Assembly (NCBI RefSeq): GCF_000696185.1
Contig: NZ_KK853997.1
Span: 4,354,910 to 4,418,909, forward strand
DNA length: 64,000 nucleotides
Reading direction: 5' to 3'
From: Kitasatospora cheerisanensis KCTC 2395
GTDB taxonomy: Bacteria > Actinomycetota > Actinomycetes > Streptomycetales > Streptomycetaceae
The notes beneath the pieces were generated by a model. That model was not told the origin of the DNA. It was given only the letters and a program-made list of their open reading frames with translations, and did not search any database. Positions 43,133-51,441 of this stretch are shown one piece after another. Both the position numbers and the translations under genes were made by a program. Every line of letters begins with the position of its first letter. The stretch's first letter is position 1.

Positions 43133-43681
43133 ATGGAGACCGTCCGGCTCGCCGGCCCCCGGCTCACCCTCCGGGAGTACGGCCACACCCCGGAGGACGT
43201 CGCCGCCCTGCACGCCGTCCACGGCGACCCCGAGACCGTCCGCCATCTCCCGTTCGACGCCGCCGACTTCGAGGACTGCGCCGACCAGATCGCGCTCTAC
43301 CTCGACGAGCTCGAACAGGAACCCCGGGTGCACTACCGGCTCGCCGTCGACGACGCCGACGGCCGGACGATCGGCCAGGCCGCCCTGACCCGCGAGGGCG
43401 GGCACGCCGCCCAACTCGGCTGCGTGCTGCGCCGCGACACCTGGGGCCGCGGCCACGCCGGCGAGGTCACCGCGCTGCTCTGCGCCCTCGGCTTCGACAC
43501 CCTCGGCCTGCACCGGCTGTACGCCCGCACCGACCCCGACAACCCGGCCGCCGCCCGGGTGCTGACCCGGGCCGGCTTCCGGTACGAGGGCCGGATCCGC
43601 GCCGAGTCCCACCGGGACGGCGGCTGGCACGACGCCCTCCAGTACTCGCTGCTCGCCCCCGAGTGGCGGACCGGGGGTTAA
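43133..43681 (+). CDS. RimJ/RimL-type GNAT N-acetyltransferase
   Basis: 182 aa with LTLREYGHTPEDVAALHAVH, acetyl-CoA region LRRDTWGRGHAGEVTALL and the C-terminal NPAAARVLTRAGFRYEGRIR motif. Closest in type to ribosomal-protein-alanine acetyltransferase paralogues; substrate unknown. ATG 43133. Confidence 0.88.
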   Translation: METVRLAGPRLTLREYGHTPEDVAALHAVHGDPETVRHLPFDAADFEDCADQIALYLDELEQEPRVHYRLAVDDADGRTIGQAALTREGGHAAQLGCVLRRDTWGRGHAGEVTALLCALGFDTLGLHRLYARTDPDNPAAARVLTRAGFRYEGRIRAESHRDGGWHDALQYSLLAPEWRTGG

Positions 43682-43797
43682 CCCCACCCCCGATCGGGCA
43701 GCAGGCATCATTCCGGCGCCCCGCGCCGGTCCGGCACCTTGGAAGGGTGCCCGACGCCGCCGACCGGCGGCGCCACCGACCACCCGAAGGACCGCGG

Positions 43798-44490
43798 ATG
43801 TCCACCGCTGCGTACCGTGCCGCCACCGCCGACCCCTCCGCCCGGCCCGGGTTCTGGCGCGCCCCGTTCTCCCGGTACACCTTCCGCGAGTTCGGCTTCG
43901 CGCTCAGCGGCCTCCCCGTCGCCGTGCTCGGCTTCTCCCTCGTCATCAGCCTGTTCAGCGCCGGCCTCGGCCTCTTCGTGACCGCGCTCGGCCTGCCCGT
44001 GCTCGCCCTGCTGACCATCACCGGCCGCGGCTTCGGCGCCGCCGAACGCCACCGGATCCGCACCCTGCTCGACCTCGATCTGCCCGAGCCGGGCGAGGTG
44101 ACGGCCCGTCGGGAGGGCGTCTGGGGCGCGATCACCGCCCGCCTCGCCGACCCGGTCGGCTGGAAGGGCGCGCTGTACCAGTTCGTCATGTTCCCCTGGG
44201 CGGTGCTCAGCTTCGTGCTCTCCACCGTGTTCTTCAGCGTCGGCTGGGGCCTGGTCCTGTTCCCCGCCTACCAGTGGGTGTTCCGCCGCTGGACGGCCTG
44301 GGACGGCTACCGGGTCGCCGACTGGACGGACTCGCACGGCGTCCACCACGTCTACGAGCTGAACTCGCCGTTCCAGATCGGCGCCGTCAGCCTGCTCGGC
44401 TTCGGCTTCGTGCTGCTCACCCCGCTGCTGATCCACGGCCTCACCGGCGCCAACCGCCTCGCCGCCCGCGCCCTGCTGGCCGGCCGCTGA
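43798..44490 (+). CDS. Stand-alone membrane sensor domain protein
   Basis: 230 aa with four hydrophobic segments (FGFALSGLPVAVLGFSLVIS, LGLFVTALGLPVLALLTI, VMFPWAVLSFVLSTVFFSV, SLLGFGFVLLTPLLI). This is the actinobacterial putative sensor domain that normally precedes a histidine kinase; here it ends before any kinase and none follows. ATG 43798, ACCGCGG upstream. Confidence 0.78.
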   Translation: MSTAAYRAATADPSARPGFWRAPFSRYTFREFGFALSGLPVAVLGFSLVISLFSAGLGLFVTALGLPVLALLTITGRGFGAAERHRIRTLLDLDLPEPGEVTARREGVWGAITARLADPVGWKGALYQFVMFPWAVLSFVLSTVFFSVGWGLVLFPAYQWVFRRWTAWDGYRVADWTDSHGVHHVYELNSPFQIGAVSLLGFGFVLLTPLLIHGLTGANRLAARALLAGR

Positions 44491-44575
44491 ACGTGCGCCG
44501 CCCCCGGGCCCGTGGTCGGATGACCCCGGGCCGGGCCGCACCCCGGGCCCGCCGAACGCCCGGAGGCCCCTGACG

Positions 44576-45303
44576 ATGAGCCAGGTCAGCAGCGCCCGCC
44601 CCGCCGGCCGGCGGACCCCCGCCGCCCCGCCGGTGCTGGTCACCTCCCGGCCGCTCGACGAGTACACCGCCCACTTCGGCCTCACCCGCGCCGAACTGCG
44701 CCGCCTGGACGGTCCGCTGCTGGACTGCCCCGGCGGCGCCGCCGCGTTCGCCGCCGAGGCCCGCGAGCTGGGCTGCCGGGTGGTCGCCGTCGACCCCGGC
44801 TACGCGCTCGGCCCGCGCCGCCTCGCCGAACTCGCCGCCGACGGCCGCGACACCATGGCCGGCGCCATCCGCCGCGACCCCGCCCGCCACCTCCCCCGCG
44901 CCCACCACGGCCGCCGCCGCCCCGACAAGTACCTGCGCAGCTGGGACCGCGCCCGCGGCCTGTTCGCCGCCGACGCCGCCGCCCACCCCGGCCACTACCT
45001 CGCCGCCGCGCTGCCCCGGCTCCCGTTCGCCGACGGCAGCTTCGCGCTCACCCTCAGCTCCTACCTGCTGTTCGCCTACCCGGCGCTGTTCACCCCCGCC
45101 GACCAGTTCCGCGCGCTGCGCGAGCTCGCCCGGGTCACCGCCCCCGACGGCGAGGTCCGGGTCTTCCCGCTGTACGACCACGTCGGCAGCCCCTGCCCGC
45201 ACCTGCCGGAACTCCGCGCCGCCCTCCGCCACCACCGGATCGCCAGCCGGGTGCTGACCACCGCCCCGGGCCACCGCGTCCTGGCACTCGGCCCCGCCGC
45301 TGA
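44576..45303 (+). CDS. SAM-dependent methyltransferase (one frameshift at the 3' end)
   Basis: Class-I methyltransferase: motif I LLDCPGGAAAFAAEARELGC with acidic end VVAVDP, and post-motif region LPRLPFADGSFALTLSSYLL. The frame as given runs on through the opposite-strand MerR gene, which is implausible; restoring one base near 45297 ends the protein at the TGA 45301-45303, inside a short terminator hairpin, giving 242 aa. Substrate unknown. Confidence 0.72.
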
Positions 45304-45315
45304 CGCCCCGTCAGC
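45299..45315. terminator. Bidirectional terminator between methyltransferase and merR-type gene
   Basis: Perfect 7-bp arms gctgacg / cgtcagc around ccc overlap both stop codons (TGA 45301-45303 on plus, 45311-45313 on minus). Confidence 0.5.
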
Positions 45316-45697
45316 AGGCCCCGGCCGGCGCGGGAGCGTCCCGCAGCTCGCGCACCGCCCGCAGGTACGCGCCCACCGCGTCCCGGCTGCGGGAGAGGCA
45401 CTCCACCCGGTCGGCGAGCTGCCGGTGCTCCTGCTCCAGCGCGGCCAGCGTCTCCGGCGTGGCGCCCCGGACGTGGTACTGGCCGTCGACCAGGCACGGC
45501 AGCACCTCCCGGATGGTGCGGGTCGACAGGCCCGACTCCAGCAGCGAACGGATCTGCCGGACCCGCTCCACCAGCGCCTCGTCGTACTCCCGGTAGCCGT
45601 TCGCCGAACGCCCCGGCTTCAGCAGGCCCTGCTCCTCGTAGTAGCGCAGCAGGCGGGGCGACGCCCCCGCCCGGTCCGCCAGTTCGCCGATCCGCAT
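45311..45697 (-). CDS. MerR-family regulator
   Basis: 128 aa: winged helix MRIGELADRAGASPRLLRYY EEQGLL (1-26, read continuously), a dimerisation coiled coil (LEQEHRQLADRVECLSRSRD) and no cluster of metal-binding Cys, so an organic effector is more likely. Divergent from the MFS gene, with a MerR-type promoter between them. Confidence 0.9.
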   Translation of the reverse strand: MRIGELADRAGASPRLLRYYEEQGLLKPGRSANGYREYDEALVERVRQIRSLLESGLSTRTIREVLPCLVDGQYHVRGATPETLAALEQEHRQLADRVECLSRSRDAVGAYLRAVRELRDAPAPAGAC

Positions 45698-45725
45698 CCG
45701 CGTCTCCCGTCCGCCGGAAAGGACT

Positions 45726-45756
45726 TGACCTTCACACCGATGTGAGGGTTCGAGGA
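45726..45756 (+). promoter_or_regulatory. MerR-type promoter for the MFS gene
   Basis: -35 TTGACC (45726-45731) and a -10 region near 45751-45758 are separated by an overlong spacer of 19 or more bp that carries the dyad ccttcacac-cg-atgtgaggg. This is the distorted arrangement on which MerR proteins act. The MFS ATG lies only a few bases downstream. Confidence 0.65.
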
Positions 45757-45763
45757 TACCGGC

Positions 45764-46954
45764 ATGGCCACCGCCCACACCGAACTCCGCGCCCCCGCCG
45801 CCCGTGCCACGACCCTCCGCTGGTCCCCGCTGCTGGCCCTCGCCACCGCCGCCTTCCTCGGCATCGTCACCGAGGCGCTGCCCGCCGGGGTGCTCCCCGA
45901 GATGGCCCGCGACCTGCGGGTCGGCGAAGCCGCCATGGGCCAGTCGCTGACCGGCTACGCCCTCGCCACCGGACTCTCCGCCGTCCCGCTCGCCCGGGCC
46001 ACCGCCCGCTGGTCCCGCAAGCGCCTGGTGCTCGCCGCCGTCGCCGTCCTGCTGGTCGCCAACGCCGTCACCGCGCTCTCCCCGTCCTACCCGCTCACCA
46101 TGGCCGCCCGGATCGCCGGCGGCGTCGCCGTCGCCGCGATCTGGGCCGAACTCGTCGGCTACGCACGCCGCCTGACGCCCCCGCAGCTGCACGGCCGGGC
46201 GATCGCCGTCACCGGCATCGGCGTCCCGCTCGCCCTCTCCCTCGGCATCCCGCTGGGCGCCTGGTCCGGCCGGCTGATCGGCTGGCGGCCCACCTTCGCA
46301 CTGGTCGCCCTGCTCGCCACCGTCCTGCTGCTGTGGATCGCCGCCGCCGTCCCCGACGCCCCCGGCCGCCGGCCCGACCGCACCGAGACCCTCACCGGCG
46401 CGCTGCGGCTGCCCGGCGTCCGGCCCGTGCTGTTCGTCGTCGCCGCGTTCGTCCTCGCCCACAACGTGCTCTACACGTACATCGCCGCCCTGCTCGACCA
46501 CTACGGCATGGCCGGCCGCCGCGACCTGGTGCTGCTCGTCCTCGGCATCGCCTCGGTCGCCGGACTCGCCGCCACCGGCGCGCTGGTCGACCGGCGGCTG
46601 CGGCACCTCACGCTCGCCGCCACCGCCGCCGTCCTCGCCGCCGTCGGCGTCCTGCTGCTGCCCGCGCCCGCCGCGCCGCTGGTGCTGCTCGCCGCCGCGC
46701 TCTGGGGCCTCGGCTGGGGCGCCGTCGCCCCGCTGTTCCAGACCGCCGTCGCCGACGCGGGCGGCGACCGCGGCCAGACCCTGCTGGTCGCCACCTGGAA
46801 CACCGCGATGGGGCTCGGCGGCGCCGTCGGCGGACTCCTGCTCGACCTGGCCGGGCCCGGAGCCTTCCCCGGCTTCGCCCTCGCCCTGCTGCTGCCCGTC
46901 CTCGCCGTCGTCGCTCTGGCCCGCCGCCACGGCTTCCCGCCGAAGCGGCCGTGA
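45764..46954 (+). CDS. MFS transporter (DHA1-like drug efflux)
   Basis: 396 aa with 12 hydrophobic segments; the helix 1 motif FLGIVTEALPAGVLPEMARD and motif A-like ARATARWSRKRLVL fit the AraJ/SotB (DHA1) branch. It probably exports a drug or sugar-like compound on MerR-sensed induction. It converges on the leader-peptide locus at 46955-47274. Confidence 0.88.
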   Translation: MATAHTELRAPAARATTLRWSPLLALATAAFLGIVTEALPAGVLPEMARDLRVGEAAMGQSLTGYALATGLSAVPLARATARWSRKRLVLAAVAVLLVANAVTALSPSYPLTMAARIAGGVAVAAIWAELVGYARRLTPPQLHGRAIAVTGIGVPLALSLGIPLGAWSGRLIGWRPTFALVALLATVLLLWIAAAVPDAPGRRPDRTETLTGALRLPGVRPVLFVVAAFVLAHNVLYTYIAALLDHYGMAGRRDLVLLVLGIASVAGLAATGALVDRRLRHLTLAATAAVLAAVGVLLLPAPAAPLVLLAAALWGLGWGAVAPLFQTAVADAGGDRGQTLLVATWNTAMGLGGAVGGLLLDLAGPGAFPGFALALLLPVLAVVALARRHGFPPKRP

Positions 46955-47011
46955 CCGGCCGTGATCGGCCGCAGGCAGCCGCTGACGGGCACCCGGAGCC
47001 GGACATGCAGA

Positions 47012-47147
47012 CGGCCCGTGGGCTGCTCCTCGGGCCGGGCCCCGCTGGGCGGGGACGGCGGTCGAGGCACCGGGGATGTACCGGTGAGCCCACGGGCCGG
47101 GTGACTGCTTGGGATTCGCCTGAGCCGGAGGCCGAGGCCGTGGGCCC
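47012..47147 (-). promoter_or_regulatory. Attenuator-like mutually exclusive stem-loops downstream of the leader peptide
   Basis: On the minus strand three segments follow the leader ORF: 1 (47147-47136), 2 (47099-47087) and 3 (47024-47012). Segment 2 pairs perfectly over 13 bp with segment 3 (cggcccgtgggct / agcccacgggccg) and over 8 bp with segment 1 (gcccacgg / ccgtgggc). This is the layout of an attenuator in which ribosome position decides the fold. No same-strand gene follows. Confidence 0.55.
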
Positions 47148-47173
47148 CGTCACTGCCACAGGCAGGGGCGGCT

Positions 47174-47212
47174 CTAGCGAGCAGCCACCTCACGCATCCT
47201 GAAGGAACTCAT
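47174..47212 (-). CDS. 12-residue leader peptide MSSFRMREVAAR
   Basis: The ATG at 47212 is preceded by AAAGGAGGTGATCC, fully complementary to the 16S 3' end, and by a promoter 33 bp further up. The peptide contains Arg-Met-Arg, a +X+ motif of the kind at which macrolide-bound ribosomes stall in Erm leader peptides (established for ErmDL MRLR). Together with the pairing segments downstream it looks like a ribosome-mediated sensor. Too short for standard ORF calling. Confidence 0.55.
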   Translation of the reverse strand: MSSFRMREVAAR

Positions 47213-47244
47213 AACTCAGGATCACCTCCTTTCAGTGTGCTGCC

Positions 47245-47274
47245 AGCGTAGGCACCGCCCCCCGGGCCGGGCAA
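47245..47274 (-). promoter_or_regulatory. Promoter of the leader-peptide transcript
   Basis: -35 TTGCCC (47274-47269) and -10 TACGCT (47250-47245) with an 18-bp spacer match housekeeping sigma promoters of streptomycetes. Confidence 0.6.
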
Positions 47275-47309
47275 CGGATTTATTCGCCGGAACCCGCGCC
47301 GGACACGGC

Positions 47310-47340
47310 GAAGGCCCGGAGGCGATGCCTCCGGGCCTTC
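47310..47340 (-). terminator. Terminator of the initiator tRNA gene
   Basis: Perfect 14-bp arms (gaaggcccggaggc and its complement) with a 3-base loop, 12 bp downstream of the tRNA 3' end. Confidence 0.8.
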
Positions 47341-47351
47341 GTGCTACTGAG

Positions 47352-47425
47352 TAGCGGGGACAGGATTTGAACCTGCGACCTCTGGGTTATGAGCCCAGCG
47401 AGCTACCGAGCTGCTCCACCCCGCG
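47352..47425 (-). tRNA. tRNA-fMet (CAT), initiator
   Basis: The minus strand reads CGCGGGGTGGAGCAGCTCGG and on, with anticodon loop CTCATAA. The anticodon stem ends in three G:C pairs (CTGGG / CCCAG) and position 1 is mismatched with 72 (C versus T), both diagnostic of the initiator. The TPsiC arm GGTTCAAATCC is intact. CCA is not encoded. Confidence 0.95.
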
Positions 47426-47496
47426 TCGGTGAACACGACTCTACGGGAACCCCGCGAGAAAGGGAAATCCGATTCCCGTCGGCCCGTCCGGGCAGG

Positions 47497-48729
47497 TCAG
47501 CCGGGTCGTGCCGACTGCCGGGCGCGGCGGGTCTGCGCCCACACCGCGAAGCAGACCAGCGCGGCGAAGCACGGCACCATCACCAGTCCGTACACCAGCA
47601 GGAACCCGTCCGTGCCCAGCCCGGCCGCCGCGTTCCACACGCCGTGCAGGCCCATCGCCAGTACCAGGCCCGCCGGGGCGCCCAGCCGGGCCGCCCAGCG
47701 GCGGCCGGTGGTCAGGGTGACCGCGAGGCCGATGCCGGCCAGCGCGGTGAACAGCGGGTGCGCGAAGGGCGACAGCAGCGCCCGCAGCACGAAGGTGTGC
47801 ACCGTCCCGTCGAAGTCCCGCAGGCTCGGCGTCCGGCCCAGGCCGATCGCGTCCAGCCGGGCCTGCCGGTCGGCGGTGAACGCCCGGCCCAGGTAGAGCA
47901 CGTTCTCGGTGAACGCGAACCCGCAGGCCGTCACCCCGCCCAGCACCGCCCCCGCCGCCAGCGTGCGCGGCCGCGACCGGGCCCGCTGCTGCCCGGCCGG
48001 CGCGGGCCGGAAGTGCGCCACCGGGCCCTCCCCGTCGCGGTGCCGGTGCCACAGCAGGCGGCGCAGCCGGCCGCACGGGCGGCCCTCCTCGCAGCGGTGC
48101 CGCCGCCGCAACGGCAGCAGCAGCATCAGCAGCGCCGAGCCCTTCGCCACCTCCTCGATCAGCGGCGTCGCGAACTCCGCGCCCAGGGACTCCCCGCGCG
48201 CCCCCTGGTGCGCCATCAGGAAGTCGCTGGTCCAGCCGTTCGCCAGGATCGCCACCGTGGTCGCCGCGCACGCCCCCCACGCCAGGCAGAACAGCGTGTG
48301 CCGGATCGGCACCCGCGCGGTCTGGTTCAGCCACGCCAGCGCCCCCAGCACGAACGGCAGCGGCAGCAGCGACAGCCCCAGGCCCACCAGCAGCCCCGTC
48401 GTCCCGGTCTGACGCTGCACCAGGTGCAGGATCAGCACCCCCGACCCGGCCAGCGCCAGCGCGGCCACCGCCGACGGCAGCGCCGGCCGCCGCAACGGCC
48501 ACAGCCGGCGCACCAGCGAAGGCGCGGCCCGCACCATCCGGGCGCCGCGCTGACCGGGGATCCGCCCTGCCGCCACCGGGCGCAGCCGCACCCGGAGCAG
48601 CCCGCCGGACCGGGGCACCCTCGGCTCCGGGAACGGTCGAGCACCGGTGGGGGACGGCGGATCGGCGGCCATGGCGGCGGCCCCTACGGGCAGGCTGGGG
48701 GAGGCCTTGCCGCCGGGCGGACTGCTCAC
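47497..48729 (-). CDS. PrsW-family intramembrane metalloprotease
   Basis: 410 aa with about eight membrane segments and the PrsW signature: PLIEEVAKG (EExxK), CGFAFTENVLYL (FxxxEN) and MGLHGVWN (His ligand). PrsW proteins cleave anti-sigma factors or remodel membrane proteins; the target here is unknown. GTG 48729 gives a long Arg/Pro-rich cytoplasmic N-terminus; a later start is possible. Confidence 0.85.
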   Translation of the reverse strand: MSSPPGGKASPSLPVGAAAMAADPPSPTGARPFPEPRVPRSGGLLRVRLRPVAAGRIPGQRGARMVRAAPSLVRRLWPLRRPALPSAVAALALAGSGVLILHLVQRQTGTTGLLVGLGLSLLPLPFVLGALAWLNQTARVPIRHTLFCLAWGACAATTVAILANGWTSDFLMAHQGARGESLGAEFATPLIEEVAKGSALLMLLLPLRRRHRCEEGRPCGRLRRLLWHRHRDGEGPVAHFRPAPAGQQRARSRPRTLAAGAVLGGVTACGFAFTENVLYLGRAFTADRQARLDAIGLGRTPSLRDFDGTVHTFVLRALLSPFAHPLFTALAGIGLAVTLTTGRRWAARLGAPAGLVLAMGLHGVWNAAAGLGTDGFLLVYGLVMVPCFAALVCFAVWAQTRRARQSARPG

Positions 48730-48858
48730 GCGCAGAAGCGTAGGCGAATGTTCCGCTCCGAGGGGAGAGGAGACAACAATCCGTACTCCTGGGGTGACAG
48801 ACCGTCAGCAAGGCGAAACGGCGGACGCCGCTTCCCCGTTGCTCCTACCCTGAACGCC

Positions 48859-49260
48859 ATGGGGGAGAACGCACAGGCGTCCGAACGCCCCGGCTACCGG
48901 GACGTCACCGGGCCGGACGGCGTCCGGGTCGAGATGACGGTCAGGGGCCTCGGCAAGGTCGACTTCGGCCCCGGCGGCCTCGCCTCCGGCGATCCGGCCG
49001 GCGCGGTCGCCGGCGCGGTGCTCTACCTGCTGGTCGCCGTCGGCGTCTTCGTCGCCTTCCTGGTCCGGACCGGCCGCGGCCGGCGCCGGTACGGCATCAC
49101 GGTCACCGTCCACACGCCCCGGCCGCACCGGTTCGCGCGCGGCTTCGACACCCTCGACGAACTCCGCGACTACCAGGCATGGCTGGTCGAGGAGATCCGC
49201 GAACGCGGCACCGCCGCCGTCCCGCGCAGGGACGATTCAGCGGGCCGCGAGAAGGCCTAG
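48859..49260 (+). CDS. Single-pass membrane protein of unknown function
   Basis: 133 aa: soluble N-terminus (GYRDVTGPDGVRVEMTVRGL), one helix (AGAVAGAVLYLLVAVGVFVAFLV, in part), basic stop-transfer RTGRGRRRYG, and a C-terminal domain with FDTLDELRDYQAWLVEEI. No family recognised. Its stop overlaps the trmB stop on the opposite strand by 4 bp. Confidence 0.7.
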   Translation: MGENAQASERPGYRDVTGPDGVRVEMTVRGLGKVDFGPGGLASGDPAGAVAGAVLYLLVAVGVFVAFLVRTGRGRRRYGITVTVHTPRPHRFARGFDTLDELRDYQAWLVEEIRERGTAAVPRRDDSAGREKA

Positions 49261-50087
49261 CGCCGGCGGAACAGCAGGTCGTGCACCACGTGGCCCTTGG
49301 CCAGGCCGGCCCGTTCGAACTTCGTCACCGGACGCCACTCCGGGCGCGGCGCGTAGCCCGGCACACTGCCCGCCGGGTGCTCCGCCGGCTCCAGCCACGG
49401 CGAACCGTCGCCCTCCGGGTGCAGGTTCTCCAGCTCCGGCGACGCCTCCAGCACCGCCAGCATCTGCTCGGCGTACGGCTCCCAGTCGGTCGCGCAGTGC
49501 ACCAGCGCGCCGGGCGCCAGCCGCGGCAGCACCAGCTCCAGGAACGACTCCTGGATCAGCCGGCGCTTGTGGTGCTTCGGCTTCGGCCACGGGTCCGGGA
49601 AGTACACCCGCAGACCCGCCAGCGACGCGTCCGGCAGCATGTCGCGCAGCAGGATCACCGCGTCGCCCGCGGCGAGGCGGACGTTCTCCGAACCGTCGCG
49701 CTCCAGGAACTGCAGCAGGTTGCCGTGGCCCGGGGTGTGCACGTCCGCCGCGAGGATCCCCGAGGACGGGTCGGCCGCCGCCATCGCGGCCGTGGTGTCG
49801 CCCATCCCGAAACCGATCTCCAACGTCACCGGCCGGCCGTCGAACATCGCCGGCAGGTCCATCGGGGTGCCGTCGATGGCATGGCCGAAACGCTCCCAGC
49901 CACGGTCCAGCGCACCCGCCTGCGCCTTGGTCATCCGACCACGACGCGGCTGGAAACTGCGGATCCGCTGCTCACGGTGCTGGGCCTCGGTGGCCTTGTG
50001 CGGGTACATCGGCGCGGGGTACGCCGCCGGCGCGGCAGACAGCCGGGCCGAGGCGGGCAACTGGGGGCTGGGGGCGGAGGAAGTCAC
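49257..50087 (-). CDS. trmB: tRNA (guanine-N7)-methyltransferase TrmB
   Basis: 276 aa. SAM motif LEIGFGMGDTT, the TrmB signatures YFPDPWPKPKHHKRRL and CATDWEPYAEQML are all present, so it should make m7G46 in tRNA. The first ~25 residues are an extra Ser/Pro/Ala tail. Start GTG 50087. Confidence 0.95.
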   Translation of the reverse strand: MTSSAPSPQLPASARLSAAPAAYPAPMYPHKATEAQHREQRIRSFQPRRGRMTKAQAGALDRGWERFGHAIDGTPMDLPAMFDGRPVTLEIGFGMGDTTAAMAAADPSSGILAADVHTPGHGNLLQFLERDGSENVRLAAGDAVILLRDMLPDASLAGLRVYFPDPWPKPKHHKRRLIQESFLELVLPRLAPGALVHCATDWEPYAEQMLAVLEASPELENLHPEGDGSPWLEPAEHPAGSVPGYAPRPEWRPVTKFERAGLAKGHVVHDLLFRRR

Positions 50088-50230
50088 AATCGCACCAGTC
50101 TACGGGAGCAAGGATTCGAGCCCCGGGGGGATCACTTCCGGGGTGGGGAGCTGCGGGCGACAAGCGCGAATCCGTCCGCCGGGGCGCGACCACGGGCACG
50201 TCCGCCGCGCCCGGTTCCTCGCGGCCCGGT

Positions 50231-51430
50231 CTACTCGATCGCGAGGGCTCGTCGGGCGACCTCGCGGCCGATGGCGAGGGAGGCCGTTGCGGCGGGGGAG
50301 GGGGCGTTGAGGACGTGGATCACGCGGCCGGTGCCGGCGAAGGCGAAGTCGTCGAGGAGGGTGCCGTCGCGGGCGACGGCCTGGGCGCGGACGCCGGCGG
50401 CGGTGGGGAGGAGGTCGTCCTCGGTGACGGCGGGGAGGAGGCGGCGGACGGCGGCGGTGAAGGCCCGTTTGGAGAGCGAGCGGTGGAGCTCGCCGAGCTC
50501 GTAGCGCCAGTGCCGGCGGGCGATCGTCCAGGCGCCGGGGAAGCGGACCGTCTCGGCGAGGTCGCGGACGTTGACGGTGCGCCAGTCGTAGCCCTCGCGG
50601 GCCAGCGCGGGGACGGCGTTCGGGCCGACGTGGACGTCGCCGTGGATGCCGCGGGTGAGGTGGACGCCGAGGAACGGGAACGCCGGGTCGGGGACGGGGT
50701 AGACCAGGCCGCGGACCAAGGAGCGGCGGGCGGGCGCGAGTTCGTAGTACTCGCCGCGGAAGGGGACGATCCGCACGCCGGGGTCGTCGCCGGCCAGCCG
50801 GGCGATCCGGTCGCTGTGCAGGCCGGCGCAGTTGACCAGCACCGCGCAGCGGATCTCGCCGAAGGGGGTGGTGACGGTGACCCCGTCGGCGCGCCGGGCG
50901 ATGTCCAGGACGGGGGTGGAGAGCCGCAGTTCGGCACCGCGCTCGCCGGCCAGCGCGGCGTAGCGGTGGGCCACGGCGGTGTAGTCGCAGATGCCGGTGG
51001 TGGCGAGGTGCAGGCCGGCCAGGCCGGTGACCTCGGGCTCGTGGTCGCGGATGCCGGCCGGGTCGAGTTCGAGCAGCGGGATGCCGTTGGCCCGGCCGCG
51101 TTCGGCGAGCGCGGCGAGGCGGGGCAGTTCGGAGCGCTCGGTGGCGACGACGAGCTTGCCGGTGACCTCGTGGGCGATGCCCTGGTCGCGGCAGAACTCG
51201 ACCATCTCGCGGGCGCCCCCGGTCGCGTACCGGGCCTTCAGCGAGCCCGGCCGGTAGTAGACGCCGCTGTGGATCACCCCGCTGTTGCGCCCCGTCTGGT
51301 GGGTGGCGAGGGCGCTCTCCTTCTCCAGCACGGTGACGGAGACGCCCGGGCCGCCCAGGGTCAGCGCGTACGCGGTGGACAGGCCGACGATGCCGCCGCC
51401 GACCACCAGGACCCGGACGTCGTGCTTCAA
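50231..51430 (-). CDS. lhgO: L-2-hydroxyglutarate oxidase-type FAD protein
   Basis: 399 aa DAO-fold oxidoreductase with VVGGGIVGLSTAYAL (FAD binding), ATHQTGRNSGVIHSGVYYRPGS (in part) and YPVPDPAFPFLGVHLTR, closely resembling LhgO, which oxidises L-2-hydroxyglutarate to 2-oxoglutarate. The start is TTG 51430; the only alternative would remove the FAD motif. Confidence 0.9.
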   Translation of the reverse strand: MKHDVRVLVVGGGIVGLSTAYALTLGGPGVSVTVLEKESALATHQTGRNSGVIHSGVYYRPGSLKARYATGGAREMVEFCRDQGIAHEVTGKLVVATERSELPRLAALAERGRANGIPLLELDPAGIRDHEPEVTGLAGLHLATTGICDYTAVAHRYAALAGERGAELRLSTPVLDIARRADGVTVTTPFGEIRCAVLVNCAGLHSDRIARLAGDDPGVRIVPFRGEYYELAPARRSLVRGLVYPVPDPAFPFLGVHLTRGIHGDVHVGPNAVPALAREGYDWRTVNVRDLAETVRFPGAWTIARRHWRYELGELHRSLSKRAFTAAVRRLLPAVTEDDLLPTAAGVRAQAVARDGTLLDDFAFAGTGRVIHVLNAPSPAATASLAIGREVARRALAIE

Positions 51431-51441
51431 CTACCCGCCCT

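Noticed and set aside
47005..47202. A 65-codon plus-strand ORF (MQTARGLLLG...)
   Set aside because: No ribosome binding site; it runs antisense to the attenuator pairing segments, and its composition is that of a shadow frame.
47216..47233. ggatcacctcctttc looks like a 16S rRNA 3' end fragment
   Set aside because: No other 16S sequence adjoins it. Read on the minus strand it is a full Shine-Dalgarno placed correctly before the leader-peptide ATG.
47389..49260. Long plus-strand open frame of 623 codons starting inside the tRNA region
   Set aside because: It is antisense to PrsW and tRNA-fMet; only the last 133 codons from 48859 have gene-like start and content.
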